46,961 nt of DNA from Prevotellaceae bacterium UBA4332 (GTDB taxonomy: Bacteria; Bacteroidota; Bacteroidia; Bacteroidales; Bacteroidaceae). Where the stretch lies: positions 1 to 46,961 of the forward strand of contig DGTQ01000013.1 of NCBI GenBank assembly GCA_002394365.1. Direction: 5' to 3'. A model generated the notes under the pieces. It saw only the letters and a program-made list of their open reading frames with translations, ran no database searches and was not told the DNA's origin. Each line of letters begins with the position of its first letter. Within the stretch, counting starts at the first letter, position 1. Position numbers and translations under genes: made by a program. Below are positions 7,150 to 14,672 of this stretch, one piece after another.

Positions 7150-10100
7150 TTAACTGTTATACTCCTGCCAGCTCTTAATCTTGATATCATTCTCGCTGAG
7201 GGCGCAGAATGCCTCGATAAAGGCTTTGGCAAGTCGTACATTCGTCATAAGAGGAATATTATGGTCTATTGCACCACGACGTATGCGATAACCATTGGTC
7301 AGCTCACGCTTGCTGTGGTTCTTAGGCACATTGATGATGAGGTCGAACTTGTGGTCGGCTATCATGTCGAGCACCTTGTTGTCGCCCTCTTCGTCTGGCC
7401 ATGAAACAGCTGTTACCTCTACCCCATTTTCCTTGAGGAACTGTGCTGTGCCAGCTGTGGCATAAACGGCATAACCCTTCTTTACGAGTTTCTTAGCTGG
7501 TTCAAGCAGGTCAACCTTACCCTTGAGGGCTCCAGAAGAAATGAGCACACTGTGCTTTGGCAAACGATAGCCCGTAGCAATGAGGGCATTGAGCATAGCC
7601 TCATTGAGGTCGTCGCCAAGACAGCCCACCTCACCAGTAGAAGACATATCCACGCCAAGAACAGGGTCAGCATTCTGCAAACGAGCGAAAGAGAACTGAC
7701 TTGCCTTGACACCGATGCGGTCGATATCAAACTCGAACTTGCTTGGGCGCTCATAGTGGGCATCAAGCATAATCTTGGTAGCTGTCTCGATGAAGTTGCG
7801 CTTCAGGATCTTGCTGACGAATGGGAAGGAACGAGAAGCACGCAGGTTGCACTCGATAACCTTCAGTTCGCGATTCTTGGCAAGGAACTGTATGTTGAAA
7901 GGTCCAGAGATGTTGAGCTCCTTGGCTATCTTCTGGGATATCTTCTTAATCTGTCTGACAGTAGAGAAATAGATATGCTGAGCTGGGAATATCATGGTGG
8001 CATCACCAGAGTGAACGCCTGCATATTCTACGTGCTCAGAGATAGCATACTCCACCACTTCGCCCTTGTCGGCAACGGCATCGAACTCTATCTCCTTTGT
8101 CTCCTGCATGAATTGTGAAACGACAACAGGGAACTCCTTGCTGACTTCGGTAGCCATCTCGAGGAAGCGGTGCAGTTCTTCGTAGTCATAGCAAACATTC
8201 ATGGCCGCACCTGAGAGAACGTATGAAGGACGCACAAGGACAGGGAAGCCTACCTCGTCAACGAAACTCTTGATATCGTCGAAAGAGGTAAGAGCACGCC
8301 ATGCAGGCTGGTCGATGCCGAGCTTATCGAGCATAGCCGAGAACTTGTCACGATTCTCTGCACGGTCGATGTCCACAGGCGAGGTACCAAGAACAGGCAC
8401 ACCCTGACGGTAGAGCTTCATAGCGAGGTTGTTAGGTATCTGTCCACCTACCGAAACTATCACGCCACGAGGCTGCTCGAGTTCAATAACATCGAGCACA
8501 CGCTCCATAGAGAGCTCGTCGAAGTAGAGACGGTCACACATATCGTAGTCGGTGGAGACTGTCTCTGGGTTATAGTTTATCATGATGGACTTATAGCCCA
8601 ACTTGCGAGCAGTATTGATAGCGTTGACTGAACACCAGTCGAACTCCACACTTGAACCAATGCGGTATGCACCTGAACCGAGCACTATGACAGACTTCTC
8701 GTTCTTGAAGTAGTTGATGTCATGAGCAGGTGAATATGGTTTACCGTCTGGCTCAGCAAAAGCTGGAGTGTGGGTGTAGGTAAAATAGAGGTAGTTGGTT
8801 AGCTCTGGGTGCTCGGAAGCTACGGTCGGAATACGCTTAACAGAAGGCATGATGCCCTTAGCCTTACGCAACTGGCGCACTGCAAGGTTCTCCTTCTCCA
8901 TGTTGCCGTTCTCTGGCTTGAGCACGAAGCGACCTATTTGGAAATCACTGAAACCACACTGCTTAGCCTCGAGCAGGAGAGCATCAGGCAGTTCTTCAAG
9001 AGTATTATATTTCTTGAGTTCGAGCTTGAGGTCAACAATATGCTTGAGCCTCTCAAGGAACCACACGTCTATCTTGGTCAGTTCCTCTATGCGCTCCACG
9101 CTATAACCTTCTTCGAGTGCCTGAGCAATAGCAAAGATACGCAGGTCGGTAGGATTGGCGAGTTCTTCCTCAACATTGTCAAAATGAACATGCTCATTGC
9201 CCACGAAGCCGTGCATACCCTGACCTATCATGCGAAGGCCCTTCTGAATCATCTCCTCGAAAGAACGACCGATAGACATAATTTCGCCAACAGACTTCAT
9301 GGAAGAACCGATAAGACGAGAGACACCAGCAAACTTGGTAAGGTCCCAACGCGGTATCTTACATATCATATAGTCGAGACTTGGAGCCACATAAGCTGAA
9401 GAAGTAGTACCCATCTCGCCAATTTGGTCGAGCGTATAGCCAAGAGCTATCTTGGCTGCAACAAATGCAAGAGGATATCCCGTAGCCTTAGAAGCAAGAG
9501 CTGAAGAACGAGAGAGACGAGCATTTATCTCGATGATACGGTAATCGTTGGTCTCCGCATTGAAGGCAAACTGAATGTTACACTCGCCTACTATATTAAG
9601 GTGGCGCACGCACTTGACGGTGATTTCCTGCAGCATCTTAACCTGCTCCTCACTCAGAGAACAAGTAGGTGCTACAACGATAGACTCACCTGTGTGGATG
9701 CCCAGAGGGTCGAAGTTCTCCATAGAGGCAACGGTGAAGCAATGGTCGTTGGCATCACGTATACACTCAAACTCTATCTCCTTCCAACCCTTCAGCGACT
9801 CCTCCACCAGAATCTGCGGAGCAAAGGTGAAGGCGCTCTCTGCCAATTCAACAAAGGCTTTCTCGTCTTTGCAGATACCAGAACCCAAACCGCCAAGGGC
9901 ATAAGCAGAACGTATCATGATAGGGAAACCTATCTCACGCGCAGCCTTGAGGGCATCCTCCATTGACTCTACAGCGTGGCTCACAGGAGTCTTGAGCTGT
10001 ATCTCATCGAGTTTCTTTACGAAGAGGTCACGATCCTCTGTGTACATTATAGCGTCAACAGAAGTACCCAAAACCTCAACACCATACTCTTTGAGCACGC

Positions 10101-10410
10101 CATTCTGGTAAAGTTCAGTACCGCAGTTGAGAGCCGTCTGTCCACCAAAGGCGAGCAATATGCCGTCTGGGCGCTCTTTCTTTATTATCTCTGTAACGAA
10201 GTGAGGCGTTACGGGCTGGAAATAAACCTTATCAGCGATACCCTCCGAGGTTTGTATCGTAGCGATATTAGGGTTAACCAACACAGAACTGATGCCCTCC
10301 TCACGCAGAGCCTTCAGCGCCTGAGAACCAGAGTAGTCAAACTCGCCTGCCTGTCCTATCTTGAGTGCTCCAGAACCAAGCACGAGGACCTTTGATAACT
10401 TTTTCTTCAT
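7150..10410 (-). CDS. carB: carbamoyl-phosphate synthase, large subunit
   Basis: Makes carbamoyl phosphate from bicarbonate, ATP and ammonia delivered by CarA, for pyrimidine and arginine synthesis. Two homologous ATP-grasp halves are visible, each opening with a glycine-rich VLGSGAxxIG motif (KVLVLGSGALKIGQAGEFDYSG at the N-terminus, VIVLGSGAYRIGSSVEFDW near residue 576). The C-terminal 140 residues form the MGS-like allosteric domain (SVLISSGALKGKVDL onward). The length of 1086 is normal. carA is not in this window. The gene lies 62 bases downstream of the kinase-like gene on the same strand, with no promoter seen between, so the two are probably co-transcribed. Confidence 0.97.
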   Translation of the reverse strand: MKKKLSKVLVLGSGALKIGQAGEFDYSGSQALKALREEGISSVLVNPNIATIQTSEGIADKVYFQPVTPHFVTEIIKKERPDGILLAFGGQTALNCGTELYQNGVLKEYGVEVLGTSVDAIMYTEDRDLFVKKLDEIQLKTPVSHAVESMEDALKAAREIGFPIMIRSAYALGGLGSGICKDEKAFVELAESAFTFAPQILVEESLKGWKEIEFECIRDANDHCFTVASMENFDPLGIHTGESIVVAPTCSLSEEQVKMLQEITVKCVRHLNIVGECNIQFAFNAETNDYRIIEINARLSRSSALASKATGYPLAFVAAKIALGYTLDQIGEMGTTSSAYVAPSLDYMICKIPRWDLTKFAGVSRLIGSSMKSVGEIMSIGRSFEEMIQKGLRMIGQGMHGFVGNEHVHFDNVEEELANPTDLRIFAIAQALEEGYSVERIEELTKIDVWFLERLKHIVDLKLELKKYNTLEELPDALLLEAKQCGFSDFQIGRFVLKPENGNMEKENLAVRQLRKAKGIMPSVKRIPTVASEHPELTNYLYFTYTHTPAFAEPDGKPYSPAHDINYFKNEKSVIVLGSGAYRIGSSVEFDWCSVNAINTARKLGYKSIMINYNPETVSTDYDMCDRLYFDELSMERVLDVIELEQPRGVIVSVGGQIPNNLAMKLYRQGVPVLGTSPVDIDRAENRDKFSAMLDKLGIDQPAWRALTSFDDIKSFVDEVGFPVLVRPSYVLSGAAMNVCYDYEELHRFLEMATEVSKEFPVVVSQFMQETKEIEFDAVADKGEVVEYAISEHVEYAGVHSGDATMIFPAQHIYFSTVRQIKKISQKIAKELNISGPFNIQFLAKNRELKVIECNLRASRSFPFVSKILKRNFIETATKIMLDAHYERPSKFEFDIDRIGVKASQFSFARLQNADPVLGVDMSSTGEVGCLGDDLNEAMLNALIATGYRLPKHSVLISSGALKGKVDLLEPAKKLVKKGYAVYATAGTAQFLKENGVEVTAVSWPDEEGDNKVLDMIADHKFDLIINVPKNHSKRELTNGYRIRRGAIDHNIPLMTNVRLAKAFIEAFCALSENDIKIKSWQEYNS

Positions 10411-10472
10411 TGTCTTATATTTTTATCTTTTTTTTCTTTTCAACTGGTAACTTAAAAAACTGGCAACTCCCC

Positions 10473-11930
10473 TTATATCGTCATCGTAAGTACGAAACGT
10501 ACACCCTTGGTGAAGGAGTTGTCGAGTGTGAGCTCACCATCGAGTTTCTCTGCCATCTTGTGACAGATAGGCAAACCGAGTCCGTCACCCTGAGTAAGGT
10601 CGTGAATCTCGGAGAAAGCCTTGAAGATATTCTCCTGCTTCTCCTCTGGTATTGTCTCACCCGTGTTGGTTACCTGGAAATGGTGCTTGTGGGCACTCTG
10701 CTTCTTATAGTCCAACCATATCTTTCCTCCTTCTGGAGTGTGCTCAGCCGCATTTTTCAGGAGGTGCAGCAGTATGTGCGAAACATAAGGACGATTTATC
10801 TTTGCCGTCATAGCAGGAGCATTGACGGTAAGCACCACGTCTTTAGCCACATCATTGCGTATTTCATCCATCAGTGCCTCGCAATATTTTGAGGCATTAG
10901 TATCTTCACGCTCCAGCGGTTCTTCGTCGTCACTGTAGCCACGCTCCAGAGAAGAGAGAGTCTGCACGTGCTCCGAGAAAGAGAGCAGAGCCTTCACCTC
11001 TGGCTTAGCAGGGTCGAGCTTCTTGAGGGTAGGCTGCATCTGAGCCGAGATATTGCTTATAAAGCCAGCCTTGAGGGCATTATCCTCATTGAGAGCCTTG
11101 ATGGTCTTCTTCTGCTTACGAGTGAGCCAGATAAAGCGCATGAGCACGATAGCACCCAAGACAAGAGCTGCTGCAAGAGCAGCCAGAACTATGCCAAGAC
11201 CGATGATGATATACTGGCGATAGGAAAGCGAGCTGTCCTTATCGTCGATAGAAGCCTGCTGGTCAGCAATCTTCTTGTTGAGTGCAGCTACCTGGTCGGC
11301 ACTCTTGAGGGCATTGACCGAATCCTTCCAAGCCATATAGCCACCGTATGCCTGAGCCACCATACCAGCGCTGCCCGAGCGACGTGCGCCAGCGAGCAAC
11401 TCCTTATAAACCTTGTCAACCTTGTCGTATTCCTTCGACTTTGTCAATTTTCCTGCCATCTGCTTGAAAATGGCGTTTCCTTTCTCTGCCTGTCCGAAGG
11501 TGTAGTAATATATAGCCTTGTTATATAGAAGGTCGTTCTTGGTTGCCTCGTCGGCAGAAGCATTGGCATACGCCTCCATGAGGTTGAGGTGCTCCTTCAC
11601 GTTGGCACCACGCTTCATCCTCATATACATATTCATGCGCTCCTTTGAGGTAAGATAGTGCATGTATGCCTTGTCACTTGCCGAGCCACCACGTGTGTTG
11701 ATATTCTGGTCCACAGCACGAAGCAGGTCGAAAGCCTCCTTGTAAAGGTTGCTGGTGTAGTAGTGCTTTGCAGCCTTTACTGCACTCTCGGTAGCCGACT
11801 TCATCTGTCCCTTGGCAACAAGTTCGTAATAGACCTTCAAGTCACTCTTTTGTTCCGTCTGCGCTACAACAGCAGAGAAACCGAGAACTGAAATTACAAG
11901 AAAAACAAAGATTTTTTTCATCTCTATCAT
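10473..11930 (-). CDS. TPR-type membrane sensor kinase-like protein lacking the phospho-acceptor His
   Basis: A signal peptide (MKKIFVFLVISVLGFSAVVAQ) is followed by a periplasmic helical-repeat region (about 28-235), one membrane helix (about 240-269), a short dimerisation-like segment and a HATPase domain. The HATPase has an N-box (LLKNAAEHTPEGG, Asn393), TNTGETIP at 421-428 and GDGLGLPI at 448-455. Where kinases of this architecture carry SHEIRTPL, this one reads ISNISAQMQPTL (about 291-302), so the usual phospho-acceptor His is missing. It may bind ATP without autophosphorylating, or act as a pseudokinase. A second ATG three codons in (11921) fits the signal peptide equally well. No response regulator is adjacent. 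Confidence 0.8.
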   Translation of the reverse strand: MIEMKKIFVFLVISVLGFSAVVAQTEQKSDLKVYYELVAKGQMKSATESAVKAAKHYYTSNLYKEAFDLLRAVDQNINTRGGSASDKAYMHYLTSKERMNMYMRMKRGANVKEHLNLMEAYANASADEATKNDLLYNKAIYYYTFGQAEKGNAIFKQMAGKLTKSKEYDKVDKVYKELLAGARRSGSAGMVAQAYGGYMAWKDSVNALKSADQVAALNKKIADQQASIDDKDSSLSYRQYIIIGLGIVLAALAAALVLGAIVLMRFIWLTRKQKKTIKALNEDNALKAGFISNISAQMQPTLKKLDPAKPEVKALLSFSEHVQTLSSLERGYSDDEEPLEREDTNASKYCEALMDEIRNDVAKDVVLTVNAPAMTAKINRPYVSHILLHLLKNAAEHTPEGGKIWLDYKKQSAHKHHFQVTNTGETIPEEKQENIFKAFSEIHDLTQGDGLGLPICHKMAEKLDGELTLDNSFTKGVRFVLTMTI

Positions 11931-11974
11931 TATTTTATATATTAAAAGACTGCGTAAAAAAAGACCTATTTTAT

Positions 11975-12006
11975 AAAAAAACCGCCAAACACAAACGTGT
12001 CAGCGG
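11975..12006 (-). terminator. intrinsic terminator inside the leader of the kinase-carB unit
   Basis: On the minus strand CCGC, TGACACGTTTGTGTTT, GCGG then TTTTTTT: two nested stems (CCGC/GCGG and ACAC/GTGT) followed by seven T. It lies between the promoter box at 12071-12078 and the kinase start at 11930, so it would stop transcription before the first gene unless bypassed. Confidence 0.65.
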
Positions 12007-12027
12007 CTTGTACTTTTATTCTATCTG

Positions 12028-12069
12028 TTATTTACAAAAGTCTGAGTCATTTCTGTTATTCATTTTCAT
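12028..12069 (-). CDS. possible 13-residue leader peptide
   Basis: An ATG lies 2-5 bases after the expected start of transcription and opens a frame reading MKMNNRNDSDFCK and stop, ending 22 bases before the 5' arm of the terminator at 11975-12006. The peptide is rich in Asn and Asp. The arrangement of short ORF, terminator and biosynthetic operon resembles translation-coupled attenuation, but a frame this short can occur by chance. Confidence 0.3.
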   Translation of the reverse strand: MKMNNRNDSDFCK

Positions 12070-12070
12070 G

Positions 12071-12078
12071 CAAAGTTA
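12071..12078 (-). promoter_or_regulatory. -7 box of the kinase-carB unit
   Basis: TAACTTTG on the minus strand, about 140 bases before the kinase start. No clear TTTG is seen at the -33 position. Confidence 0.55.
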
Positions 12079-12181
12079 CAAAAAAATGTTTAGAGTTTCG
12101 CCCTCAACGACGATAGCGAGTATTACTTTTATGATTTATTAATATTTCCACGATATTAGGCAAAAGTTTTCGCCAGAGACG

Positions 12182-12212
12182 TTTCTCCTGTCAACTATTT
12201 TTAGTAATTTTG
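12182..12212 (+). promoter_or_regulatory. promoter of the DUF5715-like gene
   Basis: TTTC at 12182-12185 and TAATTTTG at 12205-12212 with 19 bases between. The ATG at 12224 follows the box by only 11 bases, so the leader is very short. Confidence 0.6.
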
Positions 12213-12223
12213 CGAGTTGAAAT

Positions 12224-13021
12224 ATGAAAAGAGTAATTACAAAGACACAATACCTGCACCTTTTTACTGCTTTGGTGATAGTGTTGGCACTATACCGTTG
12301 CGCCCACGATGCGCATACAGCAACTGCGGAGAGCAATGACGCCTCCGTTGCCGATTCTGCTGCCATAGCCGATTCTGCTGCTACCGCTACTTCTTCTGCC
12401 ATGAGCCAACCCATAGTGATGGAAGAAGCACAACTGAAGGTGGAAGGAAAGAAATGGCACAAGATAAATTCCGTTCCGAGCTACAAGGTTGCCTTTCCTG
12501 ATAGCAACGAGGTGCAACTCGCGATGGCTAAGAAATATGGTGTCAAGCCCGTGCTAAATCGTGAAGATGCCGAGAAGCGCAAGACGGAACTTGTGTATAT
12601 TGGTGCCAACCCTTATTTTCATGTTGACAAGATGAGGGAGAGCATCCCCTACCTCGTGCCTCGTGCCAGCATCTTACTGCAAGACATCGGTCAAACATTC
12701 TTCGACTCCCTATACGTAAAGGGTGTTCCCCTTCACCAAATTATAGTAACCAGCGTGTTACGCACAGAGGAAGACGTGGCAAGACTACGCAAATACAACC
12801 TTAACGCAAGTGAGAACTCGTGCCATCGGTTTGGTACTACGTTTGACATCTGCTACAATCGCTATCAAACCGTGCAGATAGACCAGAAACCTCGTCGCTC
12901 AGTGCAGAACGACACCCTCAAGTGGGTGCTCTCCGAAGTGCTGAGGGATATGCGCGAAGCTGGTCGTTGCTACATAAAGTACGAAGTGAAGCAAGGGTGC
13001 TTTCATATAACAACAAGGTAA
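12224..13021 (+). CDS. exported DUF5715-like protein with a LAS-peptidase-like motif
   Basis: A 265-residue protein with an N-terminal membrane or signal segment (YLHLFTALVIVLALYRC). A Cys follows that segment, but LYRC is a poor lipobox. A short Ala/Ser/Asp-rich linker leads into the globular domain. In the C-terminal half, VTSVLRTEEDVARL and then SENSCHRFGTTFDICYN reproduce the arrangement of LAS metallopeptidases (VanY, MepA, DacB-type), where SxHxxGxAxD supplies zinc ligands: His and Asp are both present here. A role in peptidoglycan trimming is inferred from this. The family label comes from resemblance to a Bacteroidales conserved family. It is convergent with pyrI and shares its terminator. 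Confidence 0.65.
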   Translation: MKRVITKTQYLHLFTALVIVLALYRCAHDAHTATAESNDASVADSAAIADSAATATSSAMSQPIVMEEAQLKVEGKKWHKINSVPSYKVAFPDSNEVQLAMAKKYGVKPVLNREDAEKRKTELVYIGANPYFHVDKMRESIPYLVPRASILLQDIGQTFFDSLYVKGVPLHQIIVTSVLRTEEDVARLRKYNLNASENSCHRFGTTFDICYNRYQTVQIDQKPRRSVQNDTLKWVLSEVLRDMREAGRCYIKYEVKQGCFHITTR

Positions 13022-13050
13022 ACCTCGTAACGAAGACGAAGACTTAAACA

Positions 13051-13083
13051 AAAAAGTGGAGCTCTTAGCAGAGTTCCACTTTC
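13051..13083. terminator. bidirectional terminator between convergent genes
   Basis: AAAGTGGAGCTC, loop TTAGCA, GAGTTCCACTTT with one internal mismatch, flanked by A and T runs. It overlaps the last codons of pyrI and serves both the 12224 gene and pyrBI. Confidence 0.75.
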
Positions 13084-13517
13084 TTTATGTTCTGTTCCTT
13101 ATCACAATAGTGACACCTCACCGTCCCAGCCAATTTATCAACACTGAAATAGGTCAACATCGGCTCGTTGTTGGTGATGCACTTAGGATTATTGCAACGT
13201 ATTATGCCACGCAGTTCGTCAGGTGTCTCCACCATCTTCTTCTCCACCACCTCATAGTCCTTGATAATGCTCAGCACCACCTTTGGTGCAACCACGGAGA
13301 GACGAGAAATCTCTTCGTCGGTAAAGATTTTATCCGTAACCTTTATCAGACCCTTTTTGCCCACTTTTGACGATGGGTAATTCTGACCTACCGTGATAGC
13401 CTCTTCCAGTTCGTTCAACTTCAGCAGGCTCACCACCTGATAGGTCTTCTCTGCTGGTATATGGTCTATGACAGTGCCGTTCTCTATTGCGGCAACCAAT
13501 CTTTCTTTCTTGTTCAT
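13065..13517 (-). CDS. pyrI: aspartate carbamoyltransferase regulatory subunit
   Basis: Regulatory chain of ATCase: binds CTP and ATP, and holds catalytic trimers together through a zinc site. The zinc-binding cysteines are visible in the C-terminal domain (CNNPKC, then CHYC about 20 residues on). The N-terminal part has the allosteric fold signature (AIENGTVIDHIPAEKTYQVVSLL). At 150 residues it is the usual length. It lies 55 bases downstream of pyrB on the same strand, in the usual order, with a 14-base tandem repeat between them. Confidence 0.95.
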   Translation of the reverse strand: MNKKERLVAAIENGTVIDHIPAEKTYQVVSLLKLNELEEAITVGQNYPSSKVGKKGLIKVTDKIFTDEEISRLSVVAPKVVLSIIKDYEVVEKKMVETPDELRGIIRCNNPKCITNNEPMLTYFSVDKLAGTVRCHYCDKEQNIKKVELC

Positions 13518-13533
13518 ATTCTTTCTTCCCTCA

Positions 13534-13564
13534 ACTTATAACTGGTAACTTATAACTGGTAACT
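13534..13564. repeat. 14-base tandem repeat in the pyrB-pyrI gap
   Basis: ACTTATAACTGGTA occurs twice in perfect tandem, followed by ACT. It fills the gap between the two subunit genes. The related CAACTGGTAACTT occurs at about 10441 between carB and the kinase gene. Confidence 0.6.
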
Positions 13565-13572
13565 AACTATCA

Positions 13573-14520
13573 TCACGAGATGATAGTCTTATCATTCCTC
13601 ACGTCCTCCAGCGTGATGCCCAGGCATCGGCAGAAGATAGCCTCACGGGCATACAGCCCGTTCTGCGCCTGCTGGATGTAGTAAGCATGTGGGTCGTCAT
13701 CCACATCGTATGCAATCTCGTTAACACGAGGCAACGGGTGCAATATCTTCATGTTGTCCTTTGTCTTGCCCAGCATGGCTCGGTTGAGGATATACACGTT
13801 CTTCACACGCTCATACTCCATGAGGTCAGAAAAGCGTTCCTTCTGCACGCGCGTCATGTATATAATGTCGGCATCAGCTATCACGTCCTCGTTGAACGAC
13901 GTATGCTCCGTATATTTCACGTTGTGCTCCTTGCAATACAGCTTATACTCCTGAGGCATGGCAAGTTCCTTAGGTGCCACGAAGTGGAAGGTAGGATTAA
14001 AATGTCTCATCGCCATGATGAGCGAGTGTACTGTCCTGCCATACTTCAGGTCGCCCACAAGATAAATGTTGAGATTCTCCAGCGTGCCCTGAGTCTTGTA
14101 TATGGAGTACAGGTCGAGCAAGCACTGCGAAGGGTGCATGTGGGCTCCATCGCCAGCGTTCACGATAGGTATGGGGGCTACCTCTGAAGCATACTGCGCA
14201 GCACCCTCTATGTAGTGGCGCATGGCAATAATGTCGGCATAGTTGCTCACCATGAGTATTGTGTCTTTCAGGGTTTCGCCCTTGGTGGTACTCGTTACCT
14301 TGGCGTCGCTGAAACCTATCACTCGTGCACCCAGACGGTTGGCCGCAGTCTCAAATGACAGGCGCGTTCTCGTGCTGGGTTCAAAGAACAATGTGGCAAC
14401 CACCTTGCCCTTCAGCAGTTCGCGGTTGGGATGTTTCTCAAATTCTTCTGCCATCGCCATCATATACATGATGTCGTCTTTTGTCAGGTCAGCGATGGTT
14501 ACAAAGTCATGTTTCTCCAT
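13573..14520 (-). CDS. pyrB: aspartate carbamoyltransferase catalytic subunit
   Basis: Condenses carbamoyl phosphate with aspartate, the committed step of pyrimidine synthesis, using the product of CarB. The carbamoyl-phosphate loop FFEPSTRTRLSFETA is at about 47-61. The catalytic segment MHPSQCLLDLYSI is near 127-139, and HPLPRVNEI near 262-270. The length of 315 is standard. First gene of pyrBI, with a promoter box at 14542-14549. Confidence 0.97.
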   Translation of the reverse strand: MEKHDFVTIADLTKDDIMYMMAMAEEFEKHPNRELLKGKVVATLFFEPSTRTRLSFETAANRLGARVIGFSDAKVTSTTKGETLKDTILMVSNYADIIAMRHYIEGAAQYASEVAPIPIVNAGDGAHMHPSQCLLDLYSIYKTQGTLENLNIYLVGDLKYGRTVHSLIMAMRHFNPTFHFVAPKELAMPQEYKLYCKEHNVKYTEHTSFNEDVIADADIIYMTRVQKERFSDLMEYERVKNVYILNRAMLGKTKDNMKILHPLPRVNEIAYDVDDDPHAYYIQQAQNGLYAREAIFCRCLGITLEDVRNDKTIIS

Positions 14521-14541
14521 ACAAAATTACGTTTATCAGCG

Positions 14542-14549
14542 CAAAAGTA
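14542..14549 (-). promoter_or_regulatory. -7 box of pyrBI
   Basis: TACTTTTG on the minus strand, 21 bases before the pyrB ATG. The region upstream is AT-rich and the -33 element is unclear. Confidence 0.55.
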
Positions 14550-14637
14550 CAAATAAAAAATGAAAACTAAAAATGAAAAATTAAAAATTTTTTTGAAAAC
14601 TTTATTCTTTATACTTTATACTTTAAACTTTTCTTAG

Positions 14638-14645
14638 TATCTTTG
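14638..14645 (+). promoter_or_regulatory. -7 box of the penicillin-binding protein gene
   Basis: TATCTTTG 27 bases before the ATG at 14673. The upstream 60 bases are made of CTTTAT/ACTTTA simple repeats. An upstream in-frame TTG (14643) lies inside this box and cannot be the start. Confidence 0.6.
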
Positions 14646-14672
14646 CATCGAAAACGCGTTTTTTTATTTGCA

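Noticed and set aside
14643..14672. Upstream TTG start for the class A PBP
   Set aside because: The TTG lies inside the TATCTTTG promoter box, so it would not be transcribed.
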